A stretch of 64,000 bases of DNA from Sinorhizobium mexicanum (GCF_013488225.1 NZ_CP041240.1:62001-126000), one strand, 5' to 3'; positions 47,892 through 57,738 are shown, counted from the stretch's first letter. Made by a program: numbers and translations. Notes: generated from the letters alone by a model not told the origin.

Positions 47892-48605
47892 ATGAAGATC
47901 CATCAATCCCCGGCCGCCGACGCCAACAGCGAAAAGGCCATCGAGCAGAGCGTCTACTTCTACCAGGCGCCGGTGCGCCTGTGGCACTGGGGCAACGCCT
48001 TTTCGATCCTGACGCTCGCTCTGACCGGCTATTTCATAGGCTCGCCGCTGCCGTCCGTTTCCGGCGACGCGAGCGCCAACTACCTGATGGGTCATATCCG
48101 CTTCGTCCACTTCGCGGCGGCGCAGACCCTTTCTGTGCTTCTGATCCTGCGGCTCTATTGGGTTTTCGTGGGCAATGTGCATGCCCGCCAGATCTTCTAC
48201 GTGCCCATGCGCGGCCGTTTCTGGAAGGAGTGTTTGCATGAAGTGCGCGGGTATATGTTCATGGCCCGCCAACCGAAGAGACATGTCGGCCATAACCCAC
48301 TGGCGCGGCTCACCATGTTCCTCATGTTTACCCTGCCGCTGTTCTTCATGGTGATCACTGGCTTTGCGCTCTACAGCGAAGGCGCCGGCCGCGACAGTTG
48401 GGAATATGTGCTTTTCGGCTGGGTGTTCTCGATCTGGCCGAATAGCCAGGTTATCCACACCCTCCATCATCTCGGCATGTGGGTCATACTCGTCTTCGTG
48501 ATCGTCCACATCTATGTGGCGGTACGCGAGGACATCATGAGTCGGCAAAGCGTCATCTCGTCGATGATCTCGGGCGAGCGGCTCTTCAAGGACGTGGAGG
48601 ACTAG
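47892..48605 (+). CDS. hupC: Hydrogenase b-type cytochrome
   Basis: Membrane cytochrome b of 237 residues that takes electrons from HupSL to quinone. ATG 47892 follows GGAGG. Four helices carry the haem histidines: RLWHWGNAFSILTL, RFVHFAAAQTL, and IHTLHHLGMWVILVFVIVHIY. It follows hupL after 11 bases. Confidence 0.95.
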   Translation: MKIHQSPAADANSEKAIEQSVYFYQAPVRLWHWGNAFSILTLALTGYFIGSPLPSVSGDASANYLMGHIRFVHFAAAQTLSVLLILRLYWVFVGNVHARQIFYVPMRGRFWKECLHEVRGYMFMARQPKRHVGHNPLARLTMFLMFTLPLFFMVITGFALYSEGAGRDSWEYVLFGWVFSIWPNSQVIHTLHHLGMWVILVFVIVHIYVAVREDIMSRQSVISSMISGERLFKDVED

Positions 48606-48630
48606 ACGGTTGCTCCATCGTCAACCGGCC

Positions 48631-49212
48631 ATGCGCCCCGCGCCCCGCGTCCTCGTTCTCGGAATCGGCAATATCCTGTGGGCCGACGAGGGGTTCGGCG
48701 TGCGTGCGGTCGAAGCCTTCCACAAGGCTTACGAAGTACCTGCCAACGTGACCATCCTCGACGGCGGCACACAGGGCCTTCACCTGGTTCAGTTCGTCAA
48801 CGAACACGATCGGCTCATCGTCTTCGACGCCATCGACTACGGCCTCGTACCAGGCACGATGAAGGTGGTGGAGGACGATGAAGTGCCGAAGTTTACCAGC
48901 GCCAAGAAAATGAGCCTACACCAGACCGGCTTCCAGGAAGTGCTGAGCGCGGCAGACCTCATGGGGGACTACCCGGAGCGCCTGACCCTGATCGGTTGCC
49001 AGCCCCTTGATCTCGAAGACTGGGGTGGTCCGCTGACGGCGCCGGTCAGGGCCGTCATTCCCGCGGCTGTCGAAACCGCCGTCCGGATATTGCGGGACTG
49101 GGGCGTCGCCGTTGCCGTGAGGCGGAAGAGAGCGGTGGTTCCGCCGCTCCTCGAAAACGATATCGACCTTGAAAACTATGAGCGCCGTGCCGAGCCGGCG
49201 GCGTCGAACTAG
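48631..49212 (+). CDS. hupD: Hydrogenase maturation protease
   Basis: Ni-dependent endopeptidase that trims the HupL C-terminus after nickel insertion. Family blocks: LGIGNILWADEGFGVRAVE (first metal ligand Glu in DEGFG), VFDAIDYG (Asp) and SLHQTGFQEVL (His). ATG 48631 is preferred; an upstream TTG at 48610 is possible. 193 residues is the normal length. Ribosome site is not obvious, suggesting coupling to hupC, which ends 25 bases before. Confidence 0.93.
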   Translation: MRPAPRVLVLGIGNILWADEGFGVRAVEAFHKAYEVPANVTILDGGTQGLHLVQFVNEHDRLIVFDAIDYGLVPGTMKVVEDDEVPKFTSAKKMSLHQTGFQEVLSAADLMGDYPERLTLIGCQPLDLEDWGGPLTAPVRAVIPAAVETAVRILRDWGVAVAVRRKRAVVPPLLENDIDLENYERRAEPAASN

Positions 49213-49367
49213 GAAGAGGGATCGCCATGGCGGCGCTTGCCGCGCTGTGCCGGCGCGCCTCGGCTTGCCGGCTGCGCATCTCTTGAGGGGGCTGTTCGGA
49301 TTCGCACGGCCGGCCCCGTGCCTGGACTCCCGATTTTGCAAGATCGGAACGACAGAGGAGGAGTATT
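49213..49367. other. hupD-hupF gap where hupE is normally found; hupE absent
   Basis: In R. leguminosarum the order is hupSLCDEFGHIJK. Here only 155 bases separate hupD from hupF, and none of the three plus frames shows the six-helix HupE nickel permease. A short ATG frame of 19 codons (MAALAALCRRASACRLRIS) begins here but has no similarity that I can claim. Confidence 0.7.
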
Positions 49368-49664
49368 ATGTGCATCGGCATTCCCATGCGGGTTGTCGCC
49401 GCCAATGAGTTCGTTGCTGAGTGCGAGCGTCATGGCGCAATATCCTCGATCTCCCTCTTGCTTGTCGGCCCACAGCCGTCCGGAACCCATGTCCTCACTC
49501 ATCTCGGCTCCGCCATCCGCGTGCTCGGTGCCGACGAGGCACGCGCGATCGACGACGCGCTTGCCGGCCTCGCCGAAGCCAGCGAGGGCCGCGCCTTCGA
49601 GACGTTCTTTGACGATCTCGTTTCCCGCGAGCCCGAATTGCCGCGGCATCTTCGCACCGAGTGA
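49368..49664 (+). CDS. hupF: HupF, HypC-family hydrogenase chaperone
   Basis: A 98-residue HypC paralogue. The essential N-terminal MCIGIPMRV with Cys2 is present. It is longer than HypC by a ~20-residue C-terminal tail, as is typical for HupF. It is thought to protect or deliver the large-subunit precursor during Ni-Fe centre assembly. The ribosome site GAGGAGGAG is strong. Confidence 0.95.
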   Translation: MCIGIPMRVVAANEFVAECERHGAISSISLLLVGPQPSGTHVLTHLGSAIRVLGADEARAIDDALAGLAEASEGRAFETFFDDLVSREPELPRHLRTE

Positions 49665-49747
49665 AACGAACACGTCCAGACTGGAAATCGACGTTGCCGC
49701 CGATTGTCGCTTTTCCCTACAGATCAAAGGAACAACTTTCCTCGGTC

Positions 49748-49763
49748 TGGCACGTCGCTTGCA
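49748..49763 (+). promoter_or_regulatory. Consensus RpoN promoter between hupF and hupG
   Basis: TGGCACGTCGCTTGCA agrees with TGGCACG-N4-TTGCW at every fixed base (GG at 49749, GC at 49761). It lies 45 bases before the hupG start. A near NifA site, TGT at 49705 and ACA at 49719, has 11 instead of 10 bases between the halves. It is a better match than the promoter before hupS. Confidence 0.6.
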
Positions 49764-49808
49764 AAACATCCTTCGCAACATCCTGCCTGCTGATTTGTGG
49801 AGGAGAAA

Positions 49809-50263
49809 ATGCCATCTATTCTGGTCCCCACCGTGAGCGAGCGGGCGCGATGCGTCGCCGACAACACGACCATCGATGGGTTCCTCTTCCCGCCGGCGGG
49901 CGAACCCGACAACCACCCCATGCTGTTCCCCGCCCATGATTCAACGCAGCGGGCCGAGGCCGATGATGTCGCCGTCGTTCCTCTCGAATTCCCGCCGTTC
50001 TTCCAGGGCCGCCTGCGCGGCCCTGTGATTGGCCGCGCCGCCGAGGGCAAGCTCAGCCCCGGTTCGACGTCGTCTTGCGGCATTTGGTTGCTATGCAACG
50101 GAAGCGGCCGGTGAACGTGCTCGGCGAGGTTCACGATCGGTCGCAATATGCCTGGAAGCTCGGCGACCGCCTTTCGCCCGACGCGTCAGTCACGGTGCAC
50201 TCAGGCGGGCCGAAGGTCGAGACGCCGGCTTTTGGGTCGCCCCGGAAGCTTAGGGGGCGGTGA
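49809..50263 (+). pseudogene. hupG: hupG (HyaE family), frameshifted
   Basis: Thioredoxin-fold-like hydrogenase assembly protein, thought to act on the small-subunit precursor. Frame 1 gives PSILVPTVSERARCVADNTTIDGFL, EADDVAVVPLEFPPFFQGRLRGPVIGRAAEGKLSP. After the run CCCC at 50057-50060 the sequence continues in the next frame as RFDVVLRHLVAMQRKRPVNVLG, then SPDASVTVHSGGPKVETPAF. Reinserting one C restores the frame, so it is a one-base deletion or a sequencing error in a homopolymer. If real, HupG is truncated to ~105 residues. The restored frame ends overlapping the hupH start (TGATG). Confidence 0.8.
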
Positions 50264-51051
50264 TGACGGTGATAGCCGCCGAACCGCCTCGCAAGCTCAA
50301 TCTCCTCGCGACAAGCAACGCGGAGGAGCTGGTCCGCCGATGCTGGAGGACAGCGCTGCTCCTGCCGGGGCTGGCCGATGCGCTCGCGGTTCAGAAGGCT
50401 GACCGGCCGTGCCGGCTGTTCGACATCACCGACTATCCCGAGCACGACAAGGAACTGATCACCCACATTCTCGGTGAGGGCGAGGTTGCCGCTGTCGCGA
50501 TGCTGGAGAACGGCATCACCGCTCAGATGCAGGAGGCTGTCATGGCCGGCGTCTGGCGGATCCGCTTCACCGCCGCCGGAGGCCACCTCGTTGGCGACTA
50601 TATCGAGGTGGGGAGCATTCCCGCCGCTGTCACGCAGGCCTGTTCCGGACTACCGGCATCGATCAGCCATGGCGCCGCGCCGGCAGGCGCCATGAATGTC
50701 ATGCCCGTGCTCACTGAGATCGGTGACCGCATCACCCGTCATCGCGACGGCGATCCGGCCCATGTCATCACCTTGTCGCTCTTCCCCATGAGCCCGGAAG
50801 ACATGGTCTTCCTGCAAAATTCACTGGGTGTCGGGCCGGTGCGGCTCACCTCGCGCGGATACGGAGCCTGCCGCATCGTCGCGACCGGCACACGCAATGT
50901 CTGGTCGGTCCAGTTCTGTAACGCCATGGACATGATCATCCTCGATACGCTGGAGATCTGCGACATACCCTCGGCCGCCATTGCCGTCGAGGAGGATTTC
51001 CATGACTCGGAGATGCGGCTTCGCGAGATGGAGGAGGCCTATTTCAAATGA
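50263..51051 (+). CDS. hupH: HupH, hydrogenase assembly protein (HyaF family)
   Basis: A 262-residue accessory protein of the HupH/HyaF family, involved in maturation of the small subunit. Characteristic parts: LITHILGEGEVAAVAMLENG, WRIRFTAAGGHLVGDYIEVGSIP, and near the C-terminus WSVQFCNAMDMIILDTLEICDIP. The ATG at 50263 overlaps the hupG stop; a GTG directly before is possible. It overlaps hupI by 4 bases. Confidence 0.93.
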   Translation: MTVIAAEPPRKLNLLATSNAEELVRRCWRTALLLPGLADALAVQKADRPCRLFDITDYPEHDKELITHILGEGEVAAVAMLENGITAQMQEAVMAGVWRIRFTAAGGHLVGDYIEVGSIPAAVTQACSGLPASISHGAAPAGAMNVMPVLTEIGDRITRHRDGDPAHVITLSLFPMSPEDMVFLQNSLGVGPVRLTSRGYGACRIVATGTRNVWSVQFCNAMDMIILDTLEICDIPSAAIAVEEDFHDSEMRLREMEEAYFK

Positions 51052-51260
51052 GCGCCTTCGACAATTTCGGCAAGTGCGAGACCGTATCTGGCGACCGGAT
51101 GGAATGCAGTATCTGCTGGCGCGTCTATGCTCCCGCCGCCGGCGACCCGGTCTCGCAGTTCCCACCGAGCACGCCGTTTGCCGACCTGCCGGAGGAATGG
51201 AGCTGCCCGAATTGCGATGCGCTGCGAACGAAGTTCATGAGGTTGGGCGGTGATGGCTGA
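51048..51260 (+). CDS. hupI: HupI, rubredoxin-like protein
   Basis: A 70-residue rubredoxin with the two Cys-x2-Cys knuckles CSIC and CPNC holding one iron, separated by [27 protein letters not shown]. It is thought to protect hydrogenase assembly against oxygen or to take part in Fe-S cluster redox. It overlaps hupH at its start and hupJ at its end. Confidence 0.95.
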   Translation: MSAFDNFGKCETVSGDRMECSICWRVYAPAAGDPVSQFPPSTPFADLPEEWSCPNCDALRTKFMRLGGDG

Positions 51261-51774
51261 CAGCATCAAGGGAGCCGAACCCAATCCGGCGCTGGCGCTC
51301 GGCCAACGGTTAGAAGCCCGCTATCGACACATTCACGCAACCGCCATGACTGATGTGCCGATCTGCAATCCCGCACTCACAGTCGCGGCTACAGGCTTCC
51401 GAAGCTATCGCGGCCGCGCCTTCGGTATTGTGACCACGCCATGGTTCATGAATCTCGTGGCCGTGGACCTGCCTGACGGGGCACCTGCCGCGCCCGTCGC
51501 CACCGGCACGACCCTCAGTATCGGCCTGCCCGCGGGCGAAGTCGAATTCATAGCCGGCGAACTCCATGCGATCGGCCGCGTCGATTCTTGCGCGCTGCTC
51601 TCGCCGGTCTTCGAATTCGCCACGATGGAATCTGCGCTGCAAATGGCGGAAGAGGCCGCCCGCGCCTTTTTCGATCCCGCCACGCTCGAACCGGCGTCGG
51701 AACCACGCGCTGTCGTCAATCGGCGGTACCTGTTGCGCGGACATTTCCGCCGGCGCGAAGAGGCGTTGCAATGA
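51253..51774 (+). CDS. hupJ: HupJ, hydrogenase accessory protein
   Basis: A 173-residue protein of the HupJ (HoxT-like) family, recognised by [31 protein letters not shown] and the invariant PWFMNL core. Its exact step in hydrogenase maturation is not settled; knockouts in relatives lower activity. The start (ATG 51253, with GTG 51250 as alternative) overlaps hupI; its stop overlaps the hupK ATG. Confidence 0.93.
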   Translation: MADSIKGAEPNPALALGQRLEARYRHIHATAMTDVPICNPALTVAATGFRSYRGRAFGIVTTPWFMNLVAVDLPDGAPAAPVATGTTLSIGLPAGEVEFIAGELHAIGRVDSCALLSPVFEFATMESALQMAEEAARAFFDPATLEPASEPRAVVNRRYLLRGHFRRREEALQ

Positions 51775-52883
51775 CGTTCCTTCGCGGGCCAGGCACGATC
51801 AGGATCGAGGTGACGGTGTCGCGCGCAGTTGCTTGTTCCGTCGCCGTTAAGGCGAACCGCCCGCAGGGACTAACTCGTATGTTCGTCGGCCGCAGGCCGG
51901 AGGACGCGCCCAGACTCGCACGGCAGGTGTTTTCGCTCTGTGGCTTTTCGCAATCGGTTGCCTCCAGGCTCGCGGTTCTCAAAGCGGCGGATCTGCCGAT
52001 GGGTGAAGGGGAGCGCGCCGCCGCCGCCGCAGGTCTGCACGCGGAACGGATCTTCGAAACACTGCGGGCGCTGATCCTCCATTGGCCGTCGCCATTGCCG
52101 GCTGAGCTCGCGGCGGCCGCAGGCGGATATCTGCGAGAGGCACTGGCCGCCTCACAAGCGATCATTGCGGAGGCGAGTACCGGCAAGATCAACCCCCAAC
52201 ACCTCGCTTCGGCGATCGCTCGCCTCTGCTCGGCGGCTGCGGCGATGGGAATTTCCGGCCCGGACGACATGCCGGTGTCGGGATCGGTCTGCGCAGCAAT
52301 GCTGAAAGATATAGACGATGATCGGGTTTTCGCTGGCCGGAGACCCGACGCGCTGAGCGTCGAAGATGATCTGGAGGTCATCGCCCGGCTTTGTGATGAT
52401 CCCGATTATACGAGACTCCCGCATCTTCCCGGCCGGGTTGTCGAAACGGGGGCCTACGCCCGGCGCGCAGCGGCGGGAGCTTGCGCGATCTCCCATCTCG
52501 CGCAGCGGTTCCTGGCCCGGATTGGCGATGTCCGGTTCTGCCTCGGGCAACTCACGGCTCTCGCCGGTACCGGCGAAGATGGCTGGGCAACACTCGCCTG
52601 CGGCGGACCGACGTCGGGCGCGGGCGGTTACGGCGCCGTGGAATGCGCGCGCGGCCGGCTCTATCATCAAGCAGAGATAGGCGATGACGGCAGGCTTTCG
52701 GCCTATCGCATCCTTGCCCCGACAGAATGGAACTTTCACCCGGCCGGTCCTTTCGTCGAAACTCTTCTGGGGTCGCGGATCGGCTCCGACCATTCCGCTA
52801 CCCGGTCTGTCTCCCGGCTCGCCGTCCTGTTCGACCCTTGCGTGGCCATCGAAGTCGCTATCCGCGAGGCCGCCCATGCATGA
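51771..52883 (+). CDS. hupK: HupK, hydrogenase maturation protein
   Basis: A 370-residue protein related to the large subunit but without the full set of Ni-ligand cysteines. Domains: N-terminal [13 protein letters not shown], central [15 protein letters not shown], and C-terminal [34 protein letters not shown], followed by [10 protein letters not shown], which mimics the hydrogenase C-terminal DPC motif. It is believed to act as a scaffold for Fe(CN)2CO delivery. Overlaps hupJ and hypA. Confidence 0.93.
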   Translation: MTFLRGPGTIRIEVTVSRAVACSVAVKANRPQGLTRMFVGRRPEDAPRLARQVFSLCGFSQSVASRLAVLKAADLPMGEGERAAAAAGLHAERIFETLRALILHWPSPLPAELAAAAGGYLREALAASQAIIAEASTGKINPQHLASAIARLCSAAAAMGISGPDDMPVSGSVCAAMLKDIDDDRVFAGRRPDALSVEDDLEVIARLCDDPDYTRLPHLPGRVVETGAYARRAAAGACAISHLAQRFLARIGDVRFCLGQLTALAGTGEDGWATLACGGPTSGAGGYGAVECARGRLYHQAEIGDDGRLSAYRILAPTEWNFHPAGPFVETLLGSRIGSDHSATRSVSRLAVLFDPCVAIEVAIREAAHA

Positions 52884-53217
52884 AATGTCACTGATGGAAA
52901 GCGTGATCGAGATCATCTGCGGGACCGCGCGCCTGAATGGTGCAAGGCGGGTCAAGTCGGTCCGTCTCGATGTCGGCGTACTGAGCCACGTCGATCCCAA
53001 CGCGTTGCTCTTCTGTTACGACGCAGTGCGGCGCGGCACGCTCGCGGATCGCGCGAGGCTCGAGATCAACCGCATCACCGGCGAGGGCTGGTGCCTCGAT
53101 TGCGGCACGACAGTTGCTTTGAAGGAACGGTTCGGCGCCTGCCCGCATTGCGGGCGCCATCGCGTGCAAATGACGGCAGGCGACGAATTGAAAATCAGGG
53201 ACATGGAGGTGATTTGA
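52876..53217 (+). CDS. hypA: HypA, nickel metallochaperone
   Basis: A 113-residue nickel-delivery protein. MHEMSLMES supplies the His2 nickel site and CLDC...CPHC (about 34 residues after the middle) the structural zinc. It works with HypB to insert nickel in HupL. The ATG overlaps the hupK stop and its own stop overlaps the hypB ATG. Confidence 0.96.
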   Translation: MHEMSLMESVIEIICGTARLNGARRVKSVRLDVGVLSHVDPNALLFCYDAVRRGTLADRARLEINRITGEGWCLDCGTTVALKERFGACPHCGRHRVQMTAGDELKIRDMEVI

Positions 53218-54086
53218 TGTGTACAGTATGTGGTTGCGGGACATCGCCTGTCGAAGGCCACAAGCACGAGGCGGACAGCCACGGCGTTGGGCCCGACCAT
53301 GACCATCATCACCCCCATGGTCACGATCATCATTCTCACCATCATGCAGAGGACGGCCCAGCCGACTGCCGCCAGGGCATTGCCGGCGTGCATGTTCCTG
53401 GCATGAGCCAGGAACGGATTATCCAGGTCGAGACGGAGATCCTCTCCAAGAACGACGCCTATGCCACCGAAAATCGGAGCTATTTCGTAGACCAAGGCGT
53501 TTTCGCGCTCAACTTCGTCTCCAGCCCGGGCTCGGGCAAGACCACACTCCTTGTGCGGACGATCAGCGAGCTTAAGGAGCGTGTTACGATCAATGTCATC
53601 GAAGGCGACCAGCAGACCTCGAATGACGCGGCCCGCATTCGCGAGACAGGCGCCCGCGCAGTTCAGATCAACACCGGCAAGGGATGCCATCTCGACGCCC
53701 ATATGGTCGGCCATGCGATCGAGGATCTCGCGCCTGAGCTGGGCTCTGTGCTCTTCATCGAGAATGTCGGTAATCTGGTCTGTCCCGCCGCTTTCGATCT
53801 CGGCGAGGCTCACAAGGTCGTGGTGCTCTCGGTCACCGAGGGCGAGGACAAGCCGCTCAAATATCCCGATATGTTCGCCGCCGCCGACCTGATGATCCTC
53901 AATAAGGCGGACCTGCTTCCGCATCTCGAGTTCGATGTCGGGCTCTGCATTTCCAACGCGCTGCTTGTCAATCCGCGGCTGCAGACGCTGATTGTCTCCG
54001 CCCGCACGGGGGAGGGGATGCGGGCCCTATACGGCTGGCTCGAAGCATCCGCTGCGCGGCAGGATAAGCAATCGAAGGTGGTGTGA
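53217..54086 (+). CDS. hypB: HypB, nickel-binding GTPase
   Basis: A 289-residue GTPase. The N-terminus carries the high-affinity metal motif MCTVCGCG, followed by a histidine-rich nickel store ([17 protein letters not shown] around residues 30-48). The G-domain shows [34 protein letters not shown], and LNKADLLP. The nickel store may compensate in part for the missing hupE permease. Overlaps hypA by one base, and hypF begins 3 bases downstream. Confidence 0.97.
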   Translation: MCTVCGCGTSPVEGHKHEADSHGVGPDHDHHHPHGHDHHSHHHAEDGPADCRQGIAGVHVPGMSQERIIQVETEILSKNDAYATENRSYFVDQGVFALNFVSSPGSGKTTLLVRTISELKERVTINVIEGDQQTSNDAARIRETGARAVQINTGKGCHLDAHMVGHAIEDLAPELGSVLFIENVGNLVCPAAFDLGEAHKVVVLSVTEGEDKPLKYPDMFAAADLMILNKADLLPHLEFDVGLCISNALLVNPRLQTLIVSARTGEGMRALYGWLEASAARQDKQSKVV

Positions 54087-54089
54087 ACA

Positions 54090-56366
54090 ATGGCGCGGGT
54101 GCTCGCACGACCGATCGAAAGCCGGGTCCGGCGGCTGCGGCTGCGCGTGCGCGGTACCGTGCAGGGCGTCGGCTTCCGGCCTTTCGTCTACAGGCTCGCG
54201 CGCGAGATGCGGCTCTCCGGATTTGTCCTTAATGACAGTGAGGGCGTGCTGATCGAGATCGAGGGCTTGGATCCAGACCGCTTCGGCGAGGCGATCCGAA
54301 CCCGGGCGCCGCCGCTCGCCCGCATCGATGCTGTGGACGTGCTGGAGCTGCCGCCGACCGGCGGCGGTCGGTTCGAGATCCTCGATAGCCTCGACGGCAG
54401 AAGTGCGACCCGTATCGGCGCCGACGCCGCGATTTGCGCGGAATGCCGGCGGGAGCTCACGGATCCGGGGAGCCGGTTTTTTGGCTATCCCTTCGTCAAC
54501 TGTACCCAATGCGGGCCGCGCTTCACCATAACCAGCGCGCTTCCTTACGACCGGGCCCAGACCTCGATGGCCTCGTTTTCGATGTGTGATGCCTGCGCGG
54601 CGGACTATGTCGACCCGGAGAGCCGTCGCTTCCACGCCGAGCCAGTTGCTTGTCCTGAGTGTGGTCCGAGCCTCAGCCATCCAGTCGCCGAGTTGGCGGC
54701 GCGGCTTGAAGGCGGCGCGATCGTCGCACTGAAGGGGGTCGGCGGGTTCCACCTGTTCTGCGATGCACGCAACGATGCGGCGATCGCGCGCCTCAGGCGG
54801 CGCAAGGCCCGCGAAGAGAAGCCCTTCGCCGTCATGGTGCGGGATATCGCGGCGGCACGGCAGCTGGCGCAGCTGACGGACGCCGAAGAGTTCTTACTGA
54901 CTTCGCCGGCGAGCCCGATCGTTCTGGTAGAGGCCGTTGCCGGCAAGCTGTCCAATCTCGTTGCTCCCGGACTCGGGCGGATAGGCCTCATTGTCGCCTA
55001 CTCACCGGCGCACCTCCTCCTGTTCGATGAACTCTCCCGTCTTTCGCCGCACTGTCCCCCTGCGCTGGTCGCGACCAGCGCCAATCCCGGCGGCGAGCCG
55101 CTCGTTGCCGATAATGCGGATGCCGAGCTGCGCCTTTCCGCGATCGCCGATCTGATCGTCACCCATGATCGCGACATCGTCGCCCGCGCCGACGACTCCG
55201 TGATGCAAATTGTTGACGGCGCGCCCGCCTTCATCCGCCGCGCCCGCGGGTTCGTGCCAGAGCCCGTCGACCTCGGCGCGGACGGACCTTCCGTGATCGC
55301 CACCGGTACAGACTTCAAGAACACCGTCTGCGTCACGCGCGGTCGCGAAGCGTTTCTGTCGCAGCATGTGGGCGGCCTCGACAATGCGGAGGCGATACGC
55401 TTCCAGCGCGAAGCGGCGACCCATCTTTGTTCGATCCTTGACGTGACGCTGGAATTTGCTGTCTGCGATCTGCATCCGGATTTCCGCTCGGTGCGGATGG
55501 GGGAGAGCTTCGGTCTGCCGGTCATGCCGGTTCAGCACCATCTCGCTCATGTCGCTGCGGTGGCGGCGGAGCATCGACTCGCCGAACCGGTCCTCGGGCT
55601 CGCGCTCGACGGCCACGGTCTTGGCACCGACGGCAGCAGTTGGGGCGGCGAGATGCTTGCGGTCGAGGGACATCGCTGGCTGCGCGCAGGATCGCTCATG
55701 CCGCTGCCGCTGCCGGGTGGCGACCGGGCGGCGCGCGAACCCTGGCGCATGGGGGTCGCAGCGCTTCAGGCGGCGAACCGCATCGACCTCGCGCGGGCGC
55801 TCGAGCTCGCTCATTCCGGCGTGGCGCGATTGGCGGCGATGTTCAACCGCGGCATGCGGACCCCGGTTACGAGCAGCCTCGGTAGGCTCTTCGACGCCGT
55901 CGCGGCGATATCGGGTGTTCGCCTCGTCCAGACCTATGAGGGGCAGGCAGCGATGGAATTCGAGGCGCTGGTCCGGGCGCCGCGCTGCCTGCCCGGCGGG
56001 TATGCCATTAACGATGGAGTGCTCGACTTCCGGCCGCTCATCCTGTGTTTGGCTGAGGCAGGGATGTGCGGCACCGATGCCGCCGACCTTTTCCATGGCA
56101 CGCTGATTGCCGGCCTCGCGGATTGGGCGGCGAGCGGCGCGGCCAGCCTCGGCACGCGGCAGGTTGCGCTCGGCGGCGGATGTATGATGAACCGCGTCCT
56201 TGCGACGGGTCTGGCGCAGGCGCTGCGCGAATGCGGCCTTGAGCCATATTTGCCACGTCTGGTGCCGGCCAATGACGGCGGCGTTGCGCTTGGCCAAGCC
56301 GCCCATGCGCGGCAGGTCATCATGGCCAAACGTGCATCTGGGGAGCAGAGCCCAACATGTGCCTAG
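54090..56366 (+). CDS. hypF: HypF, carbamoyltransferase
   Basis: A 758-residue enzyme that makes the thiocarbamate used for the CN ligands of the Fe site. Domains in order: acylphosphatase (VRGTVQGVGFRPFVYRLA, ~20-100), two zinc fingers (CAECRREL...CTQCGPRF and CDACAADY...CPECGPSL, ~115-215), YrdC-like (GGFHLFCDA, ~220-390), and Kae1-like carbamoyl transferase (VQHHLAHVAAVAAEH, ~400-750, ending in LGGGCMMNRVL). Length is usual. Starts 3 bases after hypB and overlaps hypC by 10 bases. Confidence 0.97.
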   Translation: MARVLARPIESRVRRLRLRVRGTVQGVGFRPFVYRLAREMRLSGFVLNDSEGVLIEIEGLDPDRFGEAIRTRAPPLARIDAVDVLELPPTGGGRFEILDSLDGRSATRIGADAAICAECRRELTDPGSRFFGYPFVNCTQCGPRFTITSALPYDRAQTSMASFSMCDACAADYVDPESRRFHAEPVACPECGPSLSHPVAELAARLEGGAIVALKGVGGFHLFCDARNDAAIARLRRRKAREEKPFAVMVRDIAAARQLAQLTDAEEFLLTSPASPIVLVEAVAGKLSNLVAPGLGRIGLIVAYSPAHLLLFDELSRLSPHCPPALVATSANPGGEPLVADNADAELRLSAIADLIVTHDRDIVARADDSVMQIVDGAPAFIRRARGFVPEPVDLGADGPSVIATGTDFKNTVCVTRGREAFLSQHVGGLDNAEAIRFQREAATHLCSILDVTLEFAVCDLHPDFRSVRMGESFGLPVMPVQHHLAHVAAVAAEHRLAEPVLGLALDGHGLGTDGSSWGGEMLAVEGHRWLRAGSLMPLPLPGGDRAAREPWRMGVAALQAANRIDLARALELAHSGVARLAAMFNRGMRTPVTSSLGRLFDAVAAISGVRLVQTYEGQAAMEFEALVRAPRCLPGGYAINDGVLDFRPLILCLAEAGMCGTDAADLFHGTLIAGLADWAASGAASLGTRQVALGGGCMMNRVLATGLAQALRECGLEPYLPRLVPANDGGVALGQAAHARQVIMAKRASGEQSPTCA

Positions 56367-56584
56367 CCATACCGGTCGAGGTCAGGGAAGTGCTGCCCGA
56401 CGATATGGCGAGGGTCACGCTCGACGGCGTCTCGAAAATCATCTCGACGGCACTGATCAACGATGTCCGGCCGGGCGACTACGTCATCCTCCATGTCGGC
56501 TATGCGCTGACGAAGATTAATCCTGAGGAGGCGGAGCGAACGCTGGCGCTGATCCAAGAAGCCGCGATGGGTAATGCGACATGA
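56357..56584 (+). CDS. hypC: HypC, hydrogenase assembly chaperone
   Basis: A 75-residue chaperone with the required N-terminal MCLAIPVEV (Cys2) and the GDYVILHVGYALTKI core. It forms a complex with HypD to carry the Fe(CN)2CO group. Translation is coupled on both sides (10-base overlap with hypF, 4 bases with hypD). Confidence 0.97.
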   Translation: MCLAIPVEVREVLPDDMARVTLDGVSKIISTALINDVRPGDYVILHVGYALTKINPEEAERTLALIQEAAMGNAT

Positions 56585-57738
56585 AGTATATCGACGAATA
56601 TCGTAATGGAAGGCTCGCCCGCGATATTGCCCGTCAGATCGCGTTGACTGCGGATCCAGCTCGCTCCTACCACTTCATGGAGTTCTGCGGTGGACACACG
56701 CACGTGATCTCCCGCTACGGGCTTGAGGATTTGCTGCCCGACAATGTCCGGATGGTCCACGGCCCGGGTTGTCCTGTTTGCGTGCTGCCGATCGGCCGGA
56801 TCGGCGCGGCGATCGCGCTCGCGATGCGTCCCGAGATCACGCTGTGCACCTATGGCGACCTGATGCGCGTGCGGGACAAGAACGGTTGGAGCCTGCTCAA
56901 GGCCAAGGCGGCCGGCGCCGATATCCGCATGGTCTACTCGACCCTCGATGCGCTGAAGATCGCGGAAGCCGAGCCGCAGCGCGAGGTGGTGTTCTTCGCG
57001 ATCGGCTTCGAGACGACGACACCGCCAACCGCTCTCGTGCTCAAGACGGCAATCGCCAAAGGACTCGGCAATTTCTCGATCTTCTGCAACCATGTCCTGA
57101 CCCCGGCGGCAATCCACAGCATCCTGGAAAGCCCGGATGTCAGCAAGCCCGGTACGATCAAGATCGATGGCTTCATCGGCCCAGCCCATGTCAGCGCTGT
57201 GATCGGCACGAAGCCCTATGAATTCTTCGCCGAGAAATTCCGCAAACCGGTTGTGGTGGCCGGCTTCGAGCCACTCGATGTCATCCAGGCGGTCCTGATG
57301 CTCGTGCGCCAGATCAACGACGGCAGGCACGTGGTCGAAAACCAGTATATCCGCGCGGTGACCAGACTCGGCAATGTGAAGGCCCAGGCGGAGGTGGCGA
57401 ATTTCTTCGAGCTGCGCGAGAGCTTCGAATGGCGGGGCCTCGGCGAGCTGCCGTTGAGCGGCCTGCGGCTCCGGCCACGATATGCGGCCTACGATGCCGA
57501 AAATCGCTTTTCGATGGTGACCGTCACGGCCGAGGACAATCCGGCCTGCGAATGCGGCTCCATTCTGCGCGGTGTTCAAAAACCTGCCGACTGCAAGCTG
57601 TTCGGCAGGGTCTGCACGCCCGATACCCCGATGGGGTCCTGCATGGTGTCGTCGGAAGGCGCCTGCGCCGCACACTGGACCTATGGCCGCTTCCGCACGA
57701 AGGCGCGGCAACCGGATGCCGGGAGGGCGGTCGCATGA
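56581..57738 (+). CDS. hypD: HypD, Fe-S hydrogenase assembly protein
   Basis: A 385-residue scaffold for the Fe(CN)2CO group with a 4Fe-4S cluster. Motifs: MEFCGGHTHVISRYG, GPGCPVCVLP, FAIGFETTTPPTA, and C-terminal cysteines in CECGSILRGVQKPADCKLFGRVCTP. It overlaps hypC and hypE by 4 bases. Confidence 0.97.
   Translation: MKYIDEYRNGRLARDIARQIALTADPARSYHFMEFCGGHTHVISRYGLEDLLPDNVRMVHGPGCPVCVLPIGRIGAAIALAMRPEITLCTYGDLMRVRDKNGWSLLKAKAAGADIRMVYSTLDALKIAEAEPQREVVFFAIGFETTTPPTALVLKTAIAKGLGNFSIFCNHVLTPAAIHSILESPDVSKPGTIKIDGFIGPAHVSAVIGTKPYEFFAEKFRKPVVVAGFEPLDVIQAVLMLVRQINDGRHVVENQYIRAVTRLGNVKAQAEVANFFELRESFEWRGLGELPLSGLRLRPRYAAYDAENRFSMVTVTAEDNPACECGSILRGVQKPADCKLFGRVCTPDTPMGSCMVSSEGACAAHWTYGRFRTKARQPDAGRAVA

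Noticed and set aside
52700..53217. Separate FnrN promoter for the hyp genes
   Set aside because: Known in R. leguminosarum, but no anaerobox could be seen around the hupK-hypA junction; all starts overlap, favouring one transcript.
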